From Belliella baltica DSM 15883 (GTDB lineage: Bacteria; Bacteroidota; Bacteroidia; Cytophagales; Cyclobacteriaceae): a DNA stretch of 64,000 bases. The stretch spans positions 3,617,501 through 3,681,500 of the forward strand of contig NC_018010.1 in the NCBI RefSeq assembly GCF_000265405.1, read 5' to 3'. Within the stretch, counting starts at the first letter, position 1; the number at the start of each line of letters is the position of its first letter. The position numbers and the translations under genes were made by a program. Positions 36,953 to 46,368 of the stretch are shown here, one piece after another. Below the pieces are notes generated by a model. The model searched no databases. It was not told the DNA's origin and saw only the letters and a program-made list of their open reading frames with translations.

Positions 36953-38410
36953 TTGAAAAAGCAATTCCTTATCATCATTACGTCGATATTTTTAGGACAG
37001 GGAGTATTGCTTAATACTCCCATAAAAGCTCAAGATACAGATTCATTATTTTTTGAGGATTCGATTCTTGATGTTCCTCAAACAGTAACGATTAACAATA
37101 TTTTTATTATAGGAAATCAAAAAACCAGAAAGAATATCATTCTGAGAGAGTTAAACTTTAGTTCTGGAATTTCCTATGACTGGGAAGATTTGATTATGAT
37201 CCTTGCAGCTGACCAAAAAAAGATTTTTAATCTTCAGCTATTCAATAGTGTGGAAATTACTCCACTTCTAACTGGGGAAGAACAGATTGAAATTCTTATT
37301 ACTGTAGATGAAAGAAGATATTTTATTCCTTCAATTATATTTGAATTAGCCGATAGAAATTTTTCAGAATGGTGGACCAACCAAAATAGAAGTCTAAAAA
37401 GAGTGAATTATGAAGCAAGATTCTATCACAATAATGTTGGAGGAAGAAATGAAAAAATGAGACTAAGTGCTCAGTTTGGTTTTACACAAGCATTTGATTT
37501 AAGATATAGCTTTCCCTACATTGATAGAAATCAAAAACATGGACTCACAACTCAAGTTTCTTATCTCACAAACAAAACTATCTCTGTACGATCCGCAGAA
37601 AACAAGCAAGTTTTCTTTACCAACGAGAACGAAGATGTTTTGCGAAGACTTTTTTCTTTATTTGGAAGATATAGCTATCGAGGAAGTTTTTATAATTTTC
37701 ATTTTATCACCATGGGCTTTAATAATATTCAAATAAATGAAGATGTTCTTACCCAAAATGAAAATTATTTTCTACACAATGACACCAATTTACGTTATTT
37801 TCTAGCTAGCTATAGTTTTCGACATGATAGAAGAAACTACAACTCCTACCCGACTAATGGCGCATTATTGGATTTAGGTATAACAAAATATGGCTTATTT
37901 GGATCAGATGATTTCAAAGATTGGGAATTTACAGGAATTGCTAGCAGGTACTTTCCTATAAATAATAAAGTTCATTTTGCTAGTAGCTTATATGTCAATG
38001 CTTTTGCTGGCAAAAGACAGCCATTTACATCAGTAAGAGGGGTTGGATACAACCCAAATTTCATAAGAGGCTATGAATTAAATGTGATAGAAGGGCAGCA
38101 ATCTGCTGTCCATAAAAATAGTGTGAGGTACAACTTACTAGATTTGGAATATGATATTTCTAATATTTCACCCATTAGTGGATTTACAAATTTCCCTATA
38201 AAGCTCTATTTCAGTGCAAACTTTGATCATGGTTATGTTAATGATAGAAATAGGATCCCTGAAAACCTTCGCCTTACAAATAAGTACCTTTTTGGGTATG
38301 GACCAGGTTTAGATCTAGTTATTTTTTATGATCTAGTATTTAGGTTCGAATACTCCAGAAACAATCAAAATGAAGGGAATTTCTTCATCAACTTCGAAGC
38401 ACCATTTTAA
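36953..38410 (+). CDS. Omp85-family outer membrane protein (POTRA + barrel), TTG start
   Basis: A 485-residue outer-membrane beta-barrel with a signal peptide (MKKQFLIIITSIFLGQ...) and one POTRA-like domain (VTINNIFIIGNQKTRKNII). The C-terminal bacterial surface antigen domain ends in an aromatic-terminated strand (FFINFEAPF). With one POTRA it is smaller than BamA and may be an accessory translocation or assembly factor of the BamA/TamA superfamily. No ATG lies before the signal peptide; TTG at 36953 is the natural start. Confidence 0.85.
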   Translation: MKKQFLIIITSIFLGQGVLLNTPIKAQDTDSLFFEDSILDVPQTVTINNIFIIGNQKTRKNIILRELNFSSGISYDWEDLIMILAADQKKIFNLQLFNSVEITPLLTGEEQIEILITVDERRYFIPSIIFELADRNFSEWWTNQNRSLKRVNYEARFYHNNVGGRNEKMRLSAQFGFTQAFDLRYSFPYIDRNQKHGLTTQVSYLTNKTISVRSAENKQVFFTNENEDVLRRLFSLFGRYSYRGSFYNFHFITMGFNNIQINEDVLTQNENYFLHNDTNLRYFLASYSFRHDRRNYNSYPTNGALLDLGITKYGLFGSDDFKDWEFTGIASRYFPINNKVHFASSLYVNAFAGKRQPFTSVRGVGYNPNFIRGYELNVIEGQQSAVHKNSVRYNLLDLEYDISNISPISGFTNFPIKLYFSANFDHGYVNDRNRIPENLRLTNKYLFGYGPGLDLVIFYDLVFRFEYSRNNQNEGNFFINFEAPF

Positions 38411-38459
38411 TCAAAATTTTATTTTTGCTACTCCCTCTCTCAAAAATAGTTTCAGATTT

Positions 38460-38481
38460 TTAATTTAAACGTTTAAATTAA
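38460..38481. repeat. 22-bp perfect palindrome
   Basis: TTAATTTAAACGTTTAAATTAA is a perfect 22-bp palindrome between the Omp85-like gene and the PorV-like gene. It may be an operator or a weak AT-rich bidirectional hairpin. Its TAAACGTTTA core is shared with the palindrome before ssb. Confidence 0.7.
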
Positions 38482-38551
38482 GGTTCAGACTTTACTTTTC
38501 TTGAGGAAAATTTTAAATTAAAGATTGTTTTTACAATCTAACTTTTTTCAA

Positions 38552-39376
38552 ATGAGCAGATTTTGGATACCTACTCTTTTTATACTTCTTCCGATTTTTG
38601 GTCTATATGCACAGGGAGGTATAGAAACACTCCCACGTGGCGCAAGAAGCATGGGACTCGGAAATGCAAGTCTTACTCTTTCTGATTCTTGGTCAATATT
38701 TAACAACATTGGTGCATTAGGCAGACTGACGAGCTCATCAATCATGGCAGGATATGACCATCGCTTCAACCTTAATGAACTTACAACTATTTCAGCAGCT
38801 GCGGTTATTCATTCTGAAAGCTTTCAATATGGATTGAGTTTATCAAGTTATGGAGATGAACATTTTAATCAGAGTAATATTGGATTGGGAATAGCAAATC
38901 AACTAGGGATAGCTAGTTTAGGATTAAAAATCAACTATTTTCAAACCAATATAGAAGGTTTTGGAAGGGCTGCTGCCTCAGTAATTGAATTTGGTGGAGT
39001 TGCTGAATTGGGGCCAAATTTATTTTTTGGGGCACATATTTATAATCTCACCAACGCAAAAATCGGTGGCAACTCAGAAGACAGAATTCCAACAGTAGTC
39101 AAATCCGGTATCTCATATCGACCAACTGAAAAACTAATGGTCAATATTGAGGCCGAAAAAGACATTTTGCTGCCGCCAATGATCAAATTAGGTATTGAAT
39201 ACAATCTGAAAGATAGGCTTTGGCTAAGAAGTGGTATCAATACTTATCCGAGTAACTTGTTTTTTGGGATAGGTTTTCGACCTAGAAATTTTGTCATTGA
39301 TTACGCTATGACTCAAAGTCAATTTCTGGGCAACACACATCATTTTTCTTTTGGCTATTTATTTCAAAAGAAATGA
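38552..39376 (+). CDS. PorV/PorQ-like outer membrane protein
   Basis: A 274-residue exported protein with a signal peptide (FILLPIFGLYAQ) and the N-terminal feature typical of the PorV/PorQ group: LPRGARSMGLGNASLTLSD, with NNIGAL shortly after. The rest is a regular beta-barrel pattern. PorV shuttles T9SS substrates; PorQ-like members are associated with the attachment complex. Exact role not certain. The TTG-initiated extension at 38525 is rejected because the ATG at 38552 starts the signal peptide. Its TGA overlaps the next ATG (ATGA). Confidence 0.8.
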   Translation: MSRFWIPTLFILLPIFGLYAQGGIETLPRGARSMGLGNASLTLSDSWSIFNNIGALGRLTSSSIMAGYDHRFNLNELTTISAAAVIHSESFQYGLSLSSYGDEHFNQSNIGLGIANQLGIASLGLKINYFQTNIEGFGRAAASVIEFGGVAELGPNLFFGAHIYNLTNAKIGGNSEDRIPTVVKSGISYRPTEKLMVNIEAEKDILLPPMIKLGIEYNLKDRLWLRSGINTYPSNLFFGIGFRPRNFVIDYAMTQSQFLGNTHHFSFGYLFQKK

Positions 39377-41472
39377 AAAAATGGATTTGCACATATCTTT
39401 TCTTCATTTTTTGGACATCCTTAGTTGCCCAAACCTACAGAAAGGATGAAATCAATATTGAAAAATTGATTGAAGAACTTTTTGCCATGCAGCAAGATGA
39501 TGTGGATTTTGAAAATATGTACGAAGGCTTATTGCAGGTCTTTCTAAATCCAATTCACCTTAATAAAGCTACTCAAGAAGAGTTAAAGTCAATCTATATT
39601 TTAAATCCTTATCAAATCAATTCGTTTTTTGAGTATAAAGCAGCTTTTGGCAATTTCATTTCCATCTATGAATTGCAGGCAATTCCAGGTTTTGACTTGC
39701 AAACAATCTATAAGCTACTTCCTTTTGTGACTTTAGAAGATGGCTCTGACTATGGCAATCGCTCTTTTTGGAAAAGAGTAGTCAATGAAAGGGACGCCTA
39801 TTTCATTTTCAGGCAAAATAGAGTTTGGGAAACACGACGTGGATTTACAGCTCCAGACACTTTGAGTAATGGTCGCGTTACAAGTAGATATTTGGGCGAT
39901 CCAAACAATCTTTATGGCAGATTTAGGATTCAGCATAGTAAGGATTACAGTTTGGGTTTTACGATTGACAAAGATCCTGGAGAGCAATTTATTTGGGATC
40001 CAGATACGAAAAGGTATGGGTTCAATTTTTTCTCCTATCACTTTACGCTTTACAATCAAAAAAAATGGAAGACCATCACTGCAGGAGATTTTCAAGCTCA
40101 ATTTGGTCAAGGATTAGTCTATGGTGCAGGTTTTTCAGTAGGAAAAGGTGCTGAAACAATCACCACTATCCGTAGGAGCAGCATAGGACTTCGTCCCTAT
40201 ACAGGAGCGATGGAATTTGGTTTTTTTCGTGGATTGGGGTTAACTTATCAGCAAAAAAACATTGACATCAGCTTGATTGCTTCGCATGCTCCTAGAGATG
40301 GTAATGTGCAAGTTGCATTAGATACACTTGAACAAGAAGAAATCTTCATCTCTTCTTTGCAACTTTCGGGACTGCATAGAACACCAACAGAAACCGCCTA
40401 CAAAGATCAAGTAAGAGAAAGTAATTTTGGAGGAAATATCCAATTCAACAGTCTAAACAAGCAATTTCAAATAGGCCTCAATTCTCTTTATACAAGATTC
40501 AATCAACCCTTTGTACGAAATCCTCAGATTTATAATCAGTTTGAATTCTCTGGCCAAGAAAACCATATTCATAGTGGATACTTTTCTTACAATATTCAGA
40601 ATTACTTTCTCTTTGGAGAAACTGCCATATCTAAAAGTGGCGGCATGGGAAGTGTCTTGGGAGTGATGAGTAGTTTGAGTCGATCAGTAGATTTATCACT
40701 TCTCTGGAGAAAATTCGATAGAAATTTCCATACTTTTTATGGCAATTCATTTTCTGAAAATACACGCCCTATCAACGAAGAAGGAATATATCTTGGGTTA
40801 AACTTTCGACCAAATATTAAATACAATTGGTCAATATATTATGATCAATTCAAATTTCCTTGGATAAAATTCAGAACTTACTCACCTTCAAAAGGCTATG
40901 AGTGGTTGACTAGATTTACGTATCGTCCTTCCAAAGCTGTACTTTTATTTTTTCAATTTCGTGAAGAATCTAAAGCTAGAAACATAAGTGAGACAGAAAA
41001 CTTCCAATCTACCTATCAAATTTCTCAAGGTAAAAAATGGAATTATGTGGCGAATCTAGATTTTAAAATAAATGAATATTGGAGTTTGAAATCTAGAGTG
41101 ATGGGTAGTCGTTTTGAATTCAACAACCAAATCACCAAAGGATTTGCGATCAGTCAGGATTTAAATGCTGACTTTCAAAAATGGAGAGTTTCTATGCGAT
41201 TTGTGCTATTCGATACGGATGATTATGATAACAGACAATACATTTACGAAAGAAATGTACTTTGGGCATTTTCTATTCCCGCACTTCAGGGACAAGGACT
41301 TAGATATTATACTTTGGCACAATATCAAATAAATCAAAAACTGACCTTGTGGGCGAGATTTTCCAGAACAATTTACACCGATCGGGAAGTCATTGGATCA
41401 GGTCTTCAATCTATTCAAGGAAATCGACAAACTGAAACTATTTTTCAATTGAGATATCAATTTAACCGATAA
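39373..41472 (+). CDS. Exported helix-hairpin-helix / beta-barrel protein
   Basis: A 699-residue protein with a signal peptide (WTSLVAQ), an N-terminal ComEA-like HhH region (about residues 50-115: LNKATQEELKSIYILNPY then FISIYELQAIPGF), and a long beta-barrel-like remainder rich in aromatic strands, ending in LRYQFNR. HhH motifs usually bind DNA backbones, so DNA uptake or binding at the outer membrane is possible, but the HhH may equally be structural. It overlaps the PorV-like gene by 4 nt. The metalloprotease follows 65 bp later. Confidence 0.82.
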   Translation: MKKWICTYLFFIFWTSLVAQTYRKDEINIEKLIEELFAMQQDDVDFENMYEGLLQVFLNPIHLNKATQEELKSIYILNPYQINSFFEYKAAFGNFISIYELQAIPGFDLQTIYKLLPFVTLEDGSDYGNRSFWKRVVNERDAYFIFRQNRVWETRRGFTAPDTLSNGRVTSRYLGDPNNLYGRFRIQHSKDYSLGFTIDKDPGEQFIWDPDTKRYGFNFFSYHFTLYNQKKWKTITAGDFQAQFGQGLVYGAGFSVGKGAETITTIRRSSIGLRPYTGAMEFGFFRGLGLTYQQKNIDISLIASHAPRDGNVQVALDTLEQEEIFISSLQLSGLHRTPTETAYKDQVRESNFGGNIQFNSLNKQFQIGLNSLYTRFNQPFVRNPQIYNQFEFSGQENHIHSGYFSYNIQNYFLFGETAISKSGGMGSVLGVMSSLSRSVDLSLLWRKFDRNFHTFYGNSFSENTRPINEEGIYLGLNFRPNIKYNWSIYYDQFKFPWIKFRTYSPSKGYEWLTRFTYRPSKAVLLFFQFREESKARNISETENFQSTYQISQGKKWNYVANLDFKINEYWSLKSRVMGSRFEFNNQITKGFAISQDLNADFQKWRVSMRFVLFDTDDYDNRQYIYERNVLWAFSIPALQGQGLRYYTLAQYQINQKLTLWARFSRTIYTDREVIGSGLQSIQGNRQTETIFQLRYQFNR

Positions 41473-41537
41473 TTTCCATAATCGGTAAGTGTGGCTCTAC
41501 TTCATTTTGTAACTTAAAGCTTGAAAAATCATAAGCT

Positions 41538-43970
41538 ATGAAAAAAATATATTTACTGACTTTAATGTTCCTACTTTCTATTTCCAGTAGTTTTTCCCAA
41601 AAACTAGATGTCTCAAAAATGGAAAAGAAAGAAGGATTTATCAATTTCTATTTAGATGATGAAAAAGGAAAAATCTACTTAGAAATCGAAAAGCTCAATC
41701 ATGAATTTCTTTATGTCAACTCCCTCCCAGCTGGAGTAGGGTCAAATGACATCGGCTTAGACAGAGGTCAATTAGGTAGAACGAGAGTTGTGGAATTCAG
41801 AAAAGCAGGAAACAAGCTAATGCTTGTACATAAAAACTATGATTTCAGAGCTTTTAGTGATAATCCAGCTGAAGTAAAATCCGTAACGGACGCATTTGCA
41901 GAATCAATTTTATGGGGCTTTGAAATAAGCTCAAATGAAGATAATAAAATCATTGTAGATGCAACAAGCTTTTATTTGCAAGACGCCCACCAAGTAGCTG
42001 AAAAATTAGGTTCAGCGAGACAAGGCTCTTATAAAGTGGACAACTCTAGAAGTGCAATCCATGAACCAATGACCAAGAATTTTCCTAAAAACACTGAGGT
42101 AGAAGCAACCATAACTGTTACAGGTACGCCTTCCGGAAGTTATATTCGCTCTGTCACTCCATCTCCTGAGGCAGTCACTGTAAGACAAAGACATTCTTTT
42201 ATCGAGCTTCCTGATGATCAGTATCAGCCTAGAGAGTTTGACACGAGAGCTGGCTATTTTCATATTAGCTACCTAGACTTCACTGCTCCCATTGGTGAGC
42301 CAATGGAAAAGAAATTCATCTCTAGACATCGATTAGAAAAGAAAGATCCAAATGCCGCTATTTCAGAAGCCAAAGAACCAATTGTTTATTATTTAGATAG
42401 AGGAACACCAGAACCAGTTAGATCAGCTTTGATCGAAGGAGGAAATTGGTGGAATCAAGCATTTGAGGCGGCAGGCTTCAAAGATGCCTTTAGAGTCGAA
42501 TTGATGCCAGAAGGTGCAGATCCGATGGATGTGAGGTACAATGTCATCCAATGGGTTCATCGCTCTACTAGAGGCTGGTCTTATGGGTCTTCTGTGAGAG
42601 ACCCAAGAACAGGCGAAATCCTAAAGGGACATGTAAGTTTAGGTTCATTAAGAGTTCGACAAGATTATTTGATTGTACAAGGCTTATTACAGCCATTTGA
42701 AGACGGAAAACCAAAGGATCCAAAGATGTTAGAAATGGCTTTGGCTAGGTTAAGACAGCTTTCCGCACATGAAATTGGACATACTATAGGTTTGGCACAT
42801 GCTTATGCATCTTCACCTACAAGTAGAGCCTCTGTGATGGATTATCCTTATCCTTACATCAGCATGGATAAAGATGGTAATTTAGATTTCTCCAAAGCCT
42901 ATGATGATAAAATCGGCGATTGGGACAAATGGGCTATACGTTATGGATATGATGTGATTCCTGAAGGACAAAATGAAAAATTATACTTAAATAAGTTATT
43001 AGAAGATACTTATGCCGCTGGTCATACTTTTATTTCTGATTCAGATTCAAGAAATTCCAGCGGAAGTCATCCAACTGCACATTTATGGGACAATGGAGCT
43101 TCTGCCCCGGAGGAACTTATTAGAATGATGGAAATCAGAAAAGCCAAACTCAATTCTTTTGGTTTGAATGCAATAGAAGAAAATTCTCCTGAGGCATTGA
43201 TGGAAGAAGTTTTAGCTCCTTTGTTTCTAATGCATCGGTATCAAGTAGAAGCTACTGCCAAGTTAGTCGGTGGCGTAGATTATACTTATAAAGTCAAAGG
43301 TGACAATCAACGCAAACAAAGTAGATTGGATGCAAAATCACAAAAGGAGGCTCTTGGTGCACTGATCAATGTAATCAGTCCAGAAAACCTTGCATTACCA
43401 GACCACATCATCAATTTGATTCCACCAAGACCAATGGGATACGGAAGAAATCGGGAAACCTTCCCTTCTAGAACAGGTCCAAATTTCGATCCTATTGCTC
43501 CAGCTGAAAATGTGGTTGACTTGACATTTGGGTTTCTTTTTGATGCTACAAGAGCTAATCGAATTGCTCAGCAAAATGCATTTGATACTCAACTTCCTTC
43601 ATTCAATGATATTTTATTAGAAATCAAAGCATCAATATTTGATAATAAAACAAAAGATAGCTATCAAAATCAAATTAATTTGATGGTTCAAAACAAAATG
43701 ATAGATCATTTGATCAAACTTTCAAAAGACCCTCGAGCAAGCTCCTTAGTGAAAAGTGAGGCAAGAGCTATGCTGAAAACTATTAGCAGTGAAGAGCTTC
43801 TGTTATCTAAAAAAGATAAGGATCTTTCGGAAAGTCACAGAATGTATTTAGCTGAAAAAATCTCTGCATTTTTAAGGCTTCCCGAAGAAATAAGCACACC
43901 TAGCTCAATCAGCGTTCCAGATGGTGCGCCTATTGGATCTGAAGATATGAGTTGTGATTTTGATTATTAA
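41538..43970 (+). CDS. Exported zinc-dependent metalloprotease (DUF5117/DUF5118-like)
   Basis: An 810-residue exported protease. After the signal peptide (FLLSISSSFSQ) comes the conserved N-terminal region (KGKIYLEIEKLNHEFLYVNS), then the zinc motif HEIGHTIGLAHAY near residue 412 and a Met-turn in RASVMDYPYPY. This arrangement is that of the large Bacteroidota zinc metalloproteases with DUF5117/DUF5118 domains. No T9SS sorting domain is visible, so it is probably periplasmic or outer-membrane associated. Substrate unknown. Confidence 0.9.
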   Translation: MKKIYLLTLMFLLSISSSFSQKLDVSKMEKKEGFINFYLDDEKGKIYLEIEKLNHEFLYVNSLPAGVGSNDIGLDRGQLGRTRVVEFRKAGNKLMLVHKNYDFRAFSDNPAEVKSVTDAFAESILWGFEISSNEDNKIIVDATSFYLQDAHQVAEKLGSARQGSYKVDNSRSAIHEPMTKNFPKNTEVEATITVTGTPSGSYIRSVTPSPEAVTVRQRHSFIELPDDQYQPREFDTRAGYFHISYLDFTAPIGEPMEKKFISRHRLEKKDPNAAISEAKEPIVYYLDRGTPEPVRSALIEGGNWWNQAFEAAGFKDAFRVELMPEGADPMDVRYNVIQWVHRSTRGWSYGSSVRDPRTGEILKGHVSLGSLRVRQDYLIVQGLLQPFEDGKPKDPKMLEMALARLRQLSAHEIGHTIGLAHAYASSPTSRASVMDYPYPYISMDKDGNLDFSKAYDDKIGDWDKWAIRYGYDVIPEGQNEKLYLNKLLEDTYAAGHTFISDSDSRNSSGSHPTAHLWDNGASAPEELIRMMEIRKAKLNSFGLNAIEENSPEALMEEVLAPLFLMHRYQVEATAKLVGGVDYTYKVKGDNQRKQSRLDAKSQKEALGALINVISPENLALPDHIINLIPPRPMGYGRNRETFPSRTGPNFDPIAPAENVVDLTFGFLFDATRANRIAQQNAFDTQLPSFNDILLEIKASIFDNKTKDSYQNQINLMVQNKMIDHLIKLSKDPRASSLVKSEARAMLKTISSEELLLSKKDKDLSESHRMYLAEKISAFLRLPEEISTPSSISVPDGAPIGSEDMSCDFDY

Positions 43971-43975
43971 AAAAA

Positions 43976-44010
43976 ATCGGGGCTGTTTCATCTTTTGAAG
44001 TAGCCCCGAT
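43976..44010. terminator. Strong bidirectional terminator
   Basis: A 15-nt arm (ATCGGGGCTGTTTCA, 43976-43990) pairs with 43996-44010 with one mismatch and a 5-nt loop, flanked by an A-run and a TTTTAAAAA tail. It separates the convergent metalloprotease and DUF1566-like genes. Confidence 0.9.
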
Positions 44011-44028
44011 TTTAAAAAGATATTTTTT

Positions 44029-44565
44029 TTAAAAACTTCTGATCGCTCTTACCCAATACCCCAGAGTCTTGCTTTCGTATGTAGTTTGCCCAGTTCCAAA
44101 GTTGTGAACAATAGCTAAGCCCTGAGGCTCGAATTGAGATGAAGACCAATATGGCTCCCAAACACCATTTCTCATATTCCCAATAAAATCTCTATTTTCA
44201 TACATCAATAGAAGTTCATCCTTAGAAGGTAGAAACCAATCTTCATATCCATTGACTTTTAGATTAGCACAAAAACTTGCTGCTGTAGCTTCATTGTCAC
44301 AAAACTCGACAATTCTCTCTGTATTTCTTAAACCAGCACCTACAAAAGTAAAGTTGGTACCAGGTATAACTCTATTTGCACAGCCCCATCTTACTAAAAC
44401 CGAGATGTCTTTAGGTGCAGCGATGAGCCCATGTTTTCCCGTTTTATCTAAATAGAAAATTCTCCCACCTTGATATTCCATCCCTAATTCTAATACAGGC
44501 TCTTTTTCACACGATACGAGCGAGATTGAGATAAAAATGAAGATTAATTGTAAAACTTTGTTCAT
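44029..44565 (-). CDS. DUF1566-like lipoprotein
   Basis: A 178-residue predicted lipoprotein: signal MNKVLQLIFIFISISLVSC with the lipidated Cys at about residue 19. The body has the DUF1566/Lcl pattern of C-type-lectin-like domains: YQGGRIFYLDKTGKHGLIA, EDWFLPSKDELLLMY, PYWSSSQF and a final WVRAIRSF. The frame opens 12 codons earlier, but the ATG at 44565 begins the signal peptide. It is probably surface- or periplasm-located; ligand unknown. Confidence 0.85.
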   Translation of the reverse strand: MNKVLQLIFIFISISLVSCEKEPVLELGMEYQGGRIFYLDKTGKHGLIAAPKDISVLVRWGCANRVIPGTNFTFVGAGLRNTERIVEFCDNEATAASFCANLKVNGYEDWFLPSKDELLLMYENRDFIGNMRNGVWEPYWSSSQFEPQGLAIVHNFGTGQTTYESKTLGYWVRAIRSF

Positions 44566-44846
44566 GGTCAAATATAGAATAATCAAAAAAATTTCAAGCA
44601 TATATAATGATGAAAAATAAAAATTGGTAGCTGTTTTTTTGATTATTGATATCTCTACGAACTATGAGGCTACTCCTTATAAAAGTCCAGACTTTGTAGT
44701 TTTAGTAAAAGGATTATTGAAAGTAATTTTTATCACAAACTCCAAGACTTAAATTCCCTAAAATTGTATTGTCAAAAAGTAATAGATCCTTAATTTCCCT
44801 TTTTGATTTAAATAGAAAATAACAGCAACGAATAAAATTAAAGACT

Positions 44847-46226
44847 ATGTTTTTCGAATTAGTTTATGACAAAAGTTTGGCGCAAGCCAGTTATGTAATC
44901 GGTTGTCAAGCAGGTGGTGTAGCAGCTGTGATCGACCCTAAAAGAGATGTGGACACCTATTTACAAATCGCAAAAGCTAACAACATGAAGATTACCCATA
45001 TCTTCGAAACTCACATCCATGCAGATTTCTTGAGTGGTGCCAGAGAATTGGCAGCATTGACAGGCGCAGAAATGTACCTTTCAGATGAAGGGGATGAAAA
45101 CTGGAAATATGAATTTCCTCACAATAAGATCAAAGGCGGTGATGTCGTGAAGTTGGGTAACCTCAATTTTGAAGTAATCCACACCCCAGGTCATACACCT
45201 GAAAGTGTAAGTTTCCTATTGACTGACAAGCCTGCTTCAAGTAAGCCAGTAATGTTATTTACAGGAGATTTTGTGTTCGTAGGTGATGTTGGTAGACCAG
45301 ATTTATTAGAGCAAGCTGCTGGTCTTAAAGGCACACAAGATATCGGAGCTGCACAGATGTATGACTCCTTAAATGAATTTGCTAAGTTGGGTGACTTCAT
45401 CCAAGTTTGGCCGGGACACGGTGCAGGTTCTGCTTGTGGCAAAGCCCTAGGAGCTGTACCAAGTACCACAGTAGGATACGAAAAAATCAGAAACTGGGCC
45501 TTACAGCTTTTAAATGATAAAGTTGCATTTAGTAAAGAACTATTGGCAGATCAACCTGAGCCGCCAAAGTATTTTGCGATGATGAAAAAGCTTAACAAGG
45601 TTGATAGAAAACTTGTGACTGAAGTGCCTCAGATAAATAATTTGAGCAAAGCAGATTTTGATCAAGTCATAGCTTCAGGCGCTAAAGTAATCGATACCAG
45701 ACCTTGGCAAGACTACGCTAAAGGATTCCTAAAAGGAACACTCAGCATTACCAATAATAACTCTTTCTCCACATGGATGGGTTGGTACATCAACTATGAC
45801 GAGAGCTTCTACCTGATAGCAGAAGAAGCTCAGATCGAAGACCTTACGCGCAAGTTGATGAGGATTGGCTTGGACAATCTAGCTGGCTATATCACCCCTG
45901 CTCAGCTGGAAGCTTTTGAATCGGGGAACCTTGCTTCTTTTGAACCCATCGACAAAGCAGCAGTAGAAGCTGCGAGAGCCAAAGGTGGCACCCAAATCGT
46001 GGACGTAAGAGGAGCAGCTGAATTCAAAAAAGGGCATATCGAAGGTGCCGAAAATCACTTCGTAGGTAAGCTTGACAAAAACTTAGACAAAATCTCCAAG
46101 AACAAGCCTGTAATCATTCACTGTCAAAGTGGTGCAAGAGCAGCGATCGCTTACTCCGTTTTGACTGCCAATGGTTTTGATAATATTCAGAACTATGCAG
46201 GCGGTTGGGCTGACTATATTGGATAG
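44847..46226 (+). CDS. MBL-fold persulfide dioxygenase / rhodanese fusion (CstB-like)
   Basis: A 459-residue fusion of an MBL domain of the ETHE1 type (ETHIHADFLSGARELA, HTPGHTPESVSFLL, FTGDFVFVGDVGRPD) with two rhodanese-homology modules. The first (about residues 270-355) lacks an active-site Cys; the second (from about 373) has the loop HCQSGARAAIA. The order matches Staphylococcus CstB, which oxidises persulfides and releases thiosulfate, so a role in sulfide detoxification is likely. It stands alone and is followed by a terminator. Confidence 0.92.
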   Translation: MFFELVYDKSLAQASYVIGCQAGGVAAVIDPKRDVDTYLQIAKANNMKITHIFETHIHADFLSGARELAALTGAEMYLSDEGDENWKYEFPHNKIKGGDVVKLGNLNFEVIHTPGHTPESVSFLLTDKPASSKPVMLFTGDFVFVGDVGRPDLLEQAAGLKGTQDIGAAQMYDSLNEFAKLGDFIQVWPGHGAGSACGKALGAVPSTTVGYEKIRNWALQLLNDKVAFSKELLADQPEPPKYFAMMKKLNKVDRKLVTEVPQINNLSKADFDQVIASGAKVIDTRPWQDYAKGFLKGTLSITNNNSFSTWMGWYINYDESFYLIAEEAQIEDLTRKLMRIGLDNLAGYITPAQLEAFESGNLASFEPIDKAAVEAARAKGGTQIVDVRGAAEFKKGHIEGAENHFVGKLDKNLDKISKNKPVIIHCQSGARAAIAYSVLTANGFDNIQNYAGGWADYIG

Positions 46227-46261
46227 ATTTTAGATTTTAGTATTGGTTAATTGAATTGAAT

Positions 46262-46289
46262 AAACCCACCTTGGAAACAGGGTGGGTTT
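46262..46289 (+). terminator. Terminator after the MBL-rhodanese gene
   Basis: AAACCCACC (46262-46270) pairs perfectly with GGTGGGTTT (46281-46289) around a 10-nt loop, and T-rich sequence follows. The T-rich tail runs into the first of three palindromes listed next. Confidence 0.85.
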
Positions 46290-46290
46290 T

Positions 46291-46366
46291 TGTTTTCCAC
46301 AAAAAACATATGTAATTTTTGTTTTTTATAGAAAACATTTTTTATTTTTGTTTTTCATAAAAAACA
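46291..46366 (+). promoter_or_regulatory. Three 18-bp palindromes at exact 29-bp period, before the AAA ATPase
   Basis: Sites at 46291-46308, 46320-46337 and 46349-46366 all fit TGTTTTYYAYARAAAACA: a 6-bp inverted repeat TGTTTT/AAAACA with a similar 6-bp core. Linkers are 11 bp each. The last site ends two bases before the ATG at 46369. A TATTTTTG -7-like box (46343-46350), with a TTG at 46319-46321, overlaps sites 2 and 3. This looks like an operator array controlling the downstream gene; the regulator is unknown. Confidence 0.6.
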
Positions 46367-46368
46367 AA

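Noticed and set aside
46291..46366. CRISPR-like regular repeat array
   Set aside because: Repeats are 18-bp palindromes with 11-bp linkers and only three copies; there are no unique spacers of normal length and no cas genes.
46282..46368. 29-codon N-terminal extension of the AAA ATPase
   Set aside because: The extension is made entirely of the T/A-rich palindrome array, whose 29-bp period shifts frame between copies.
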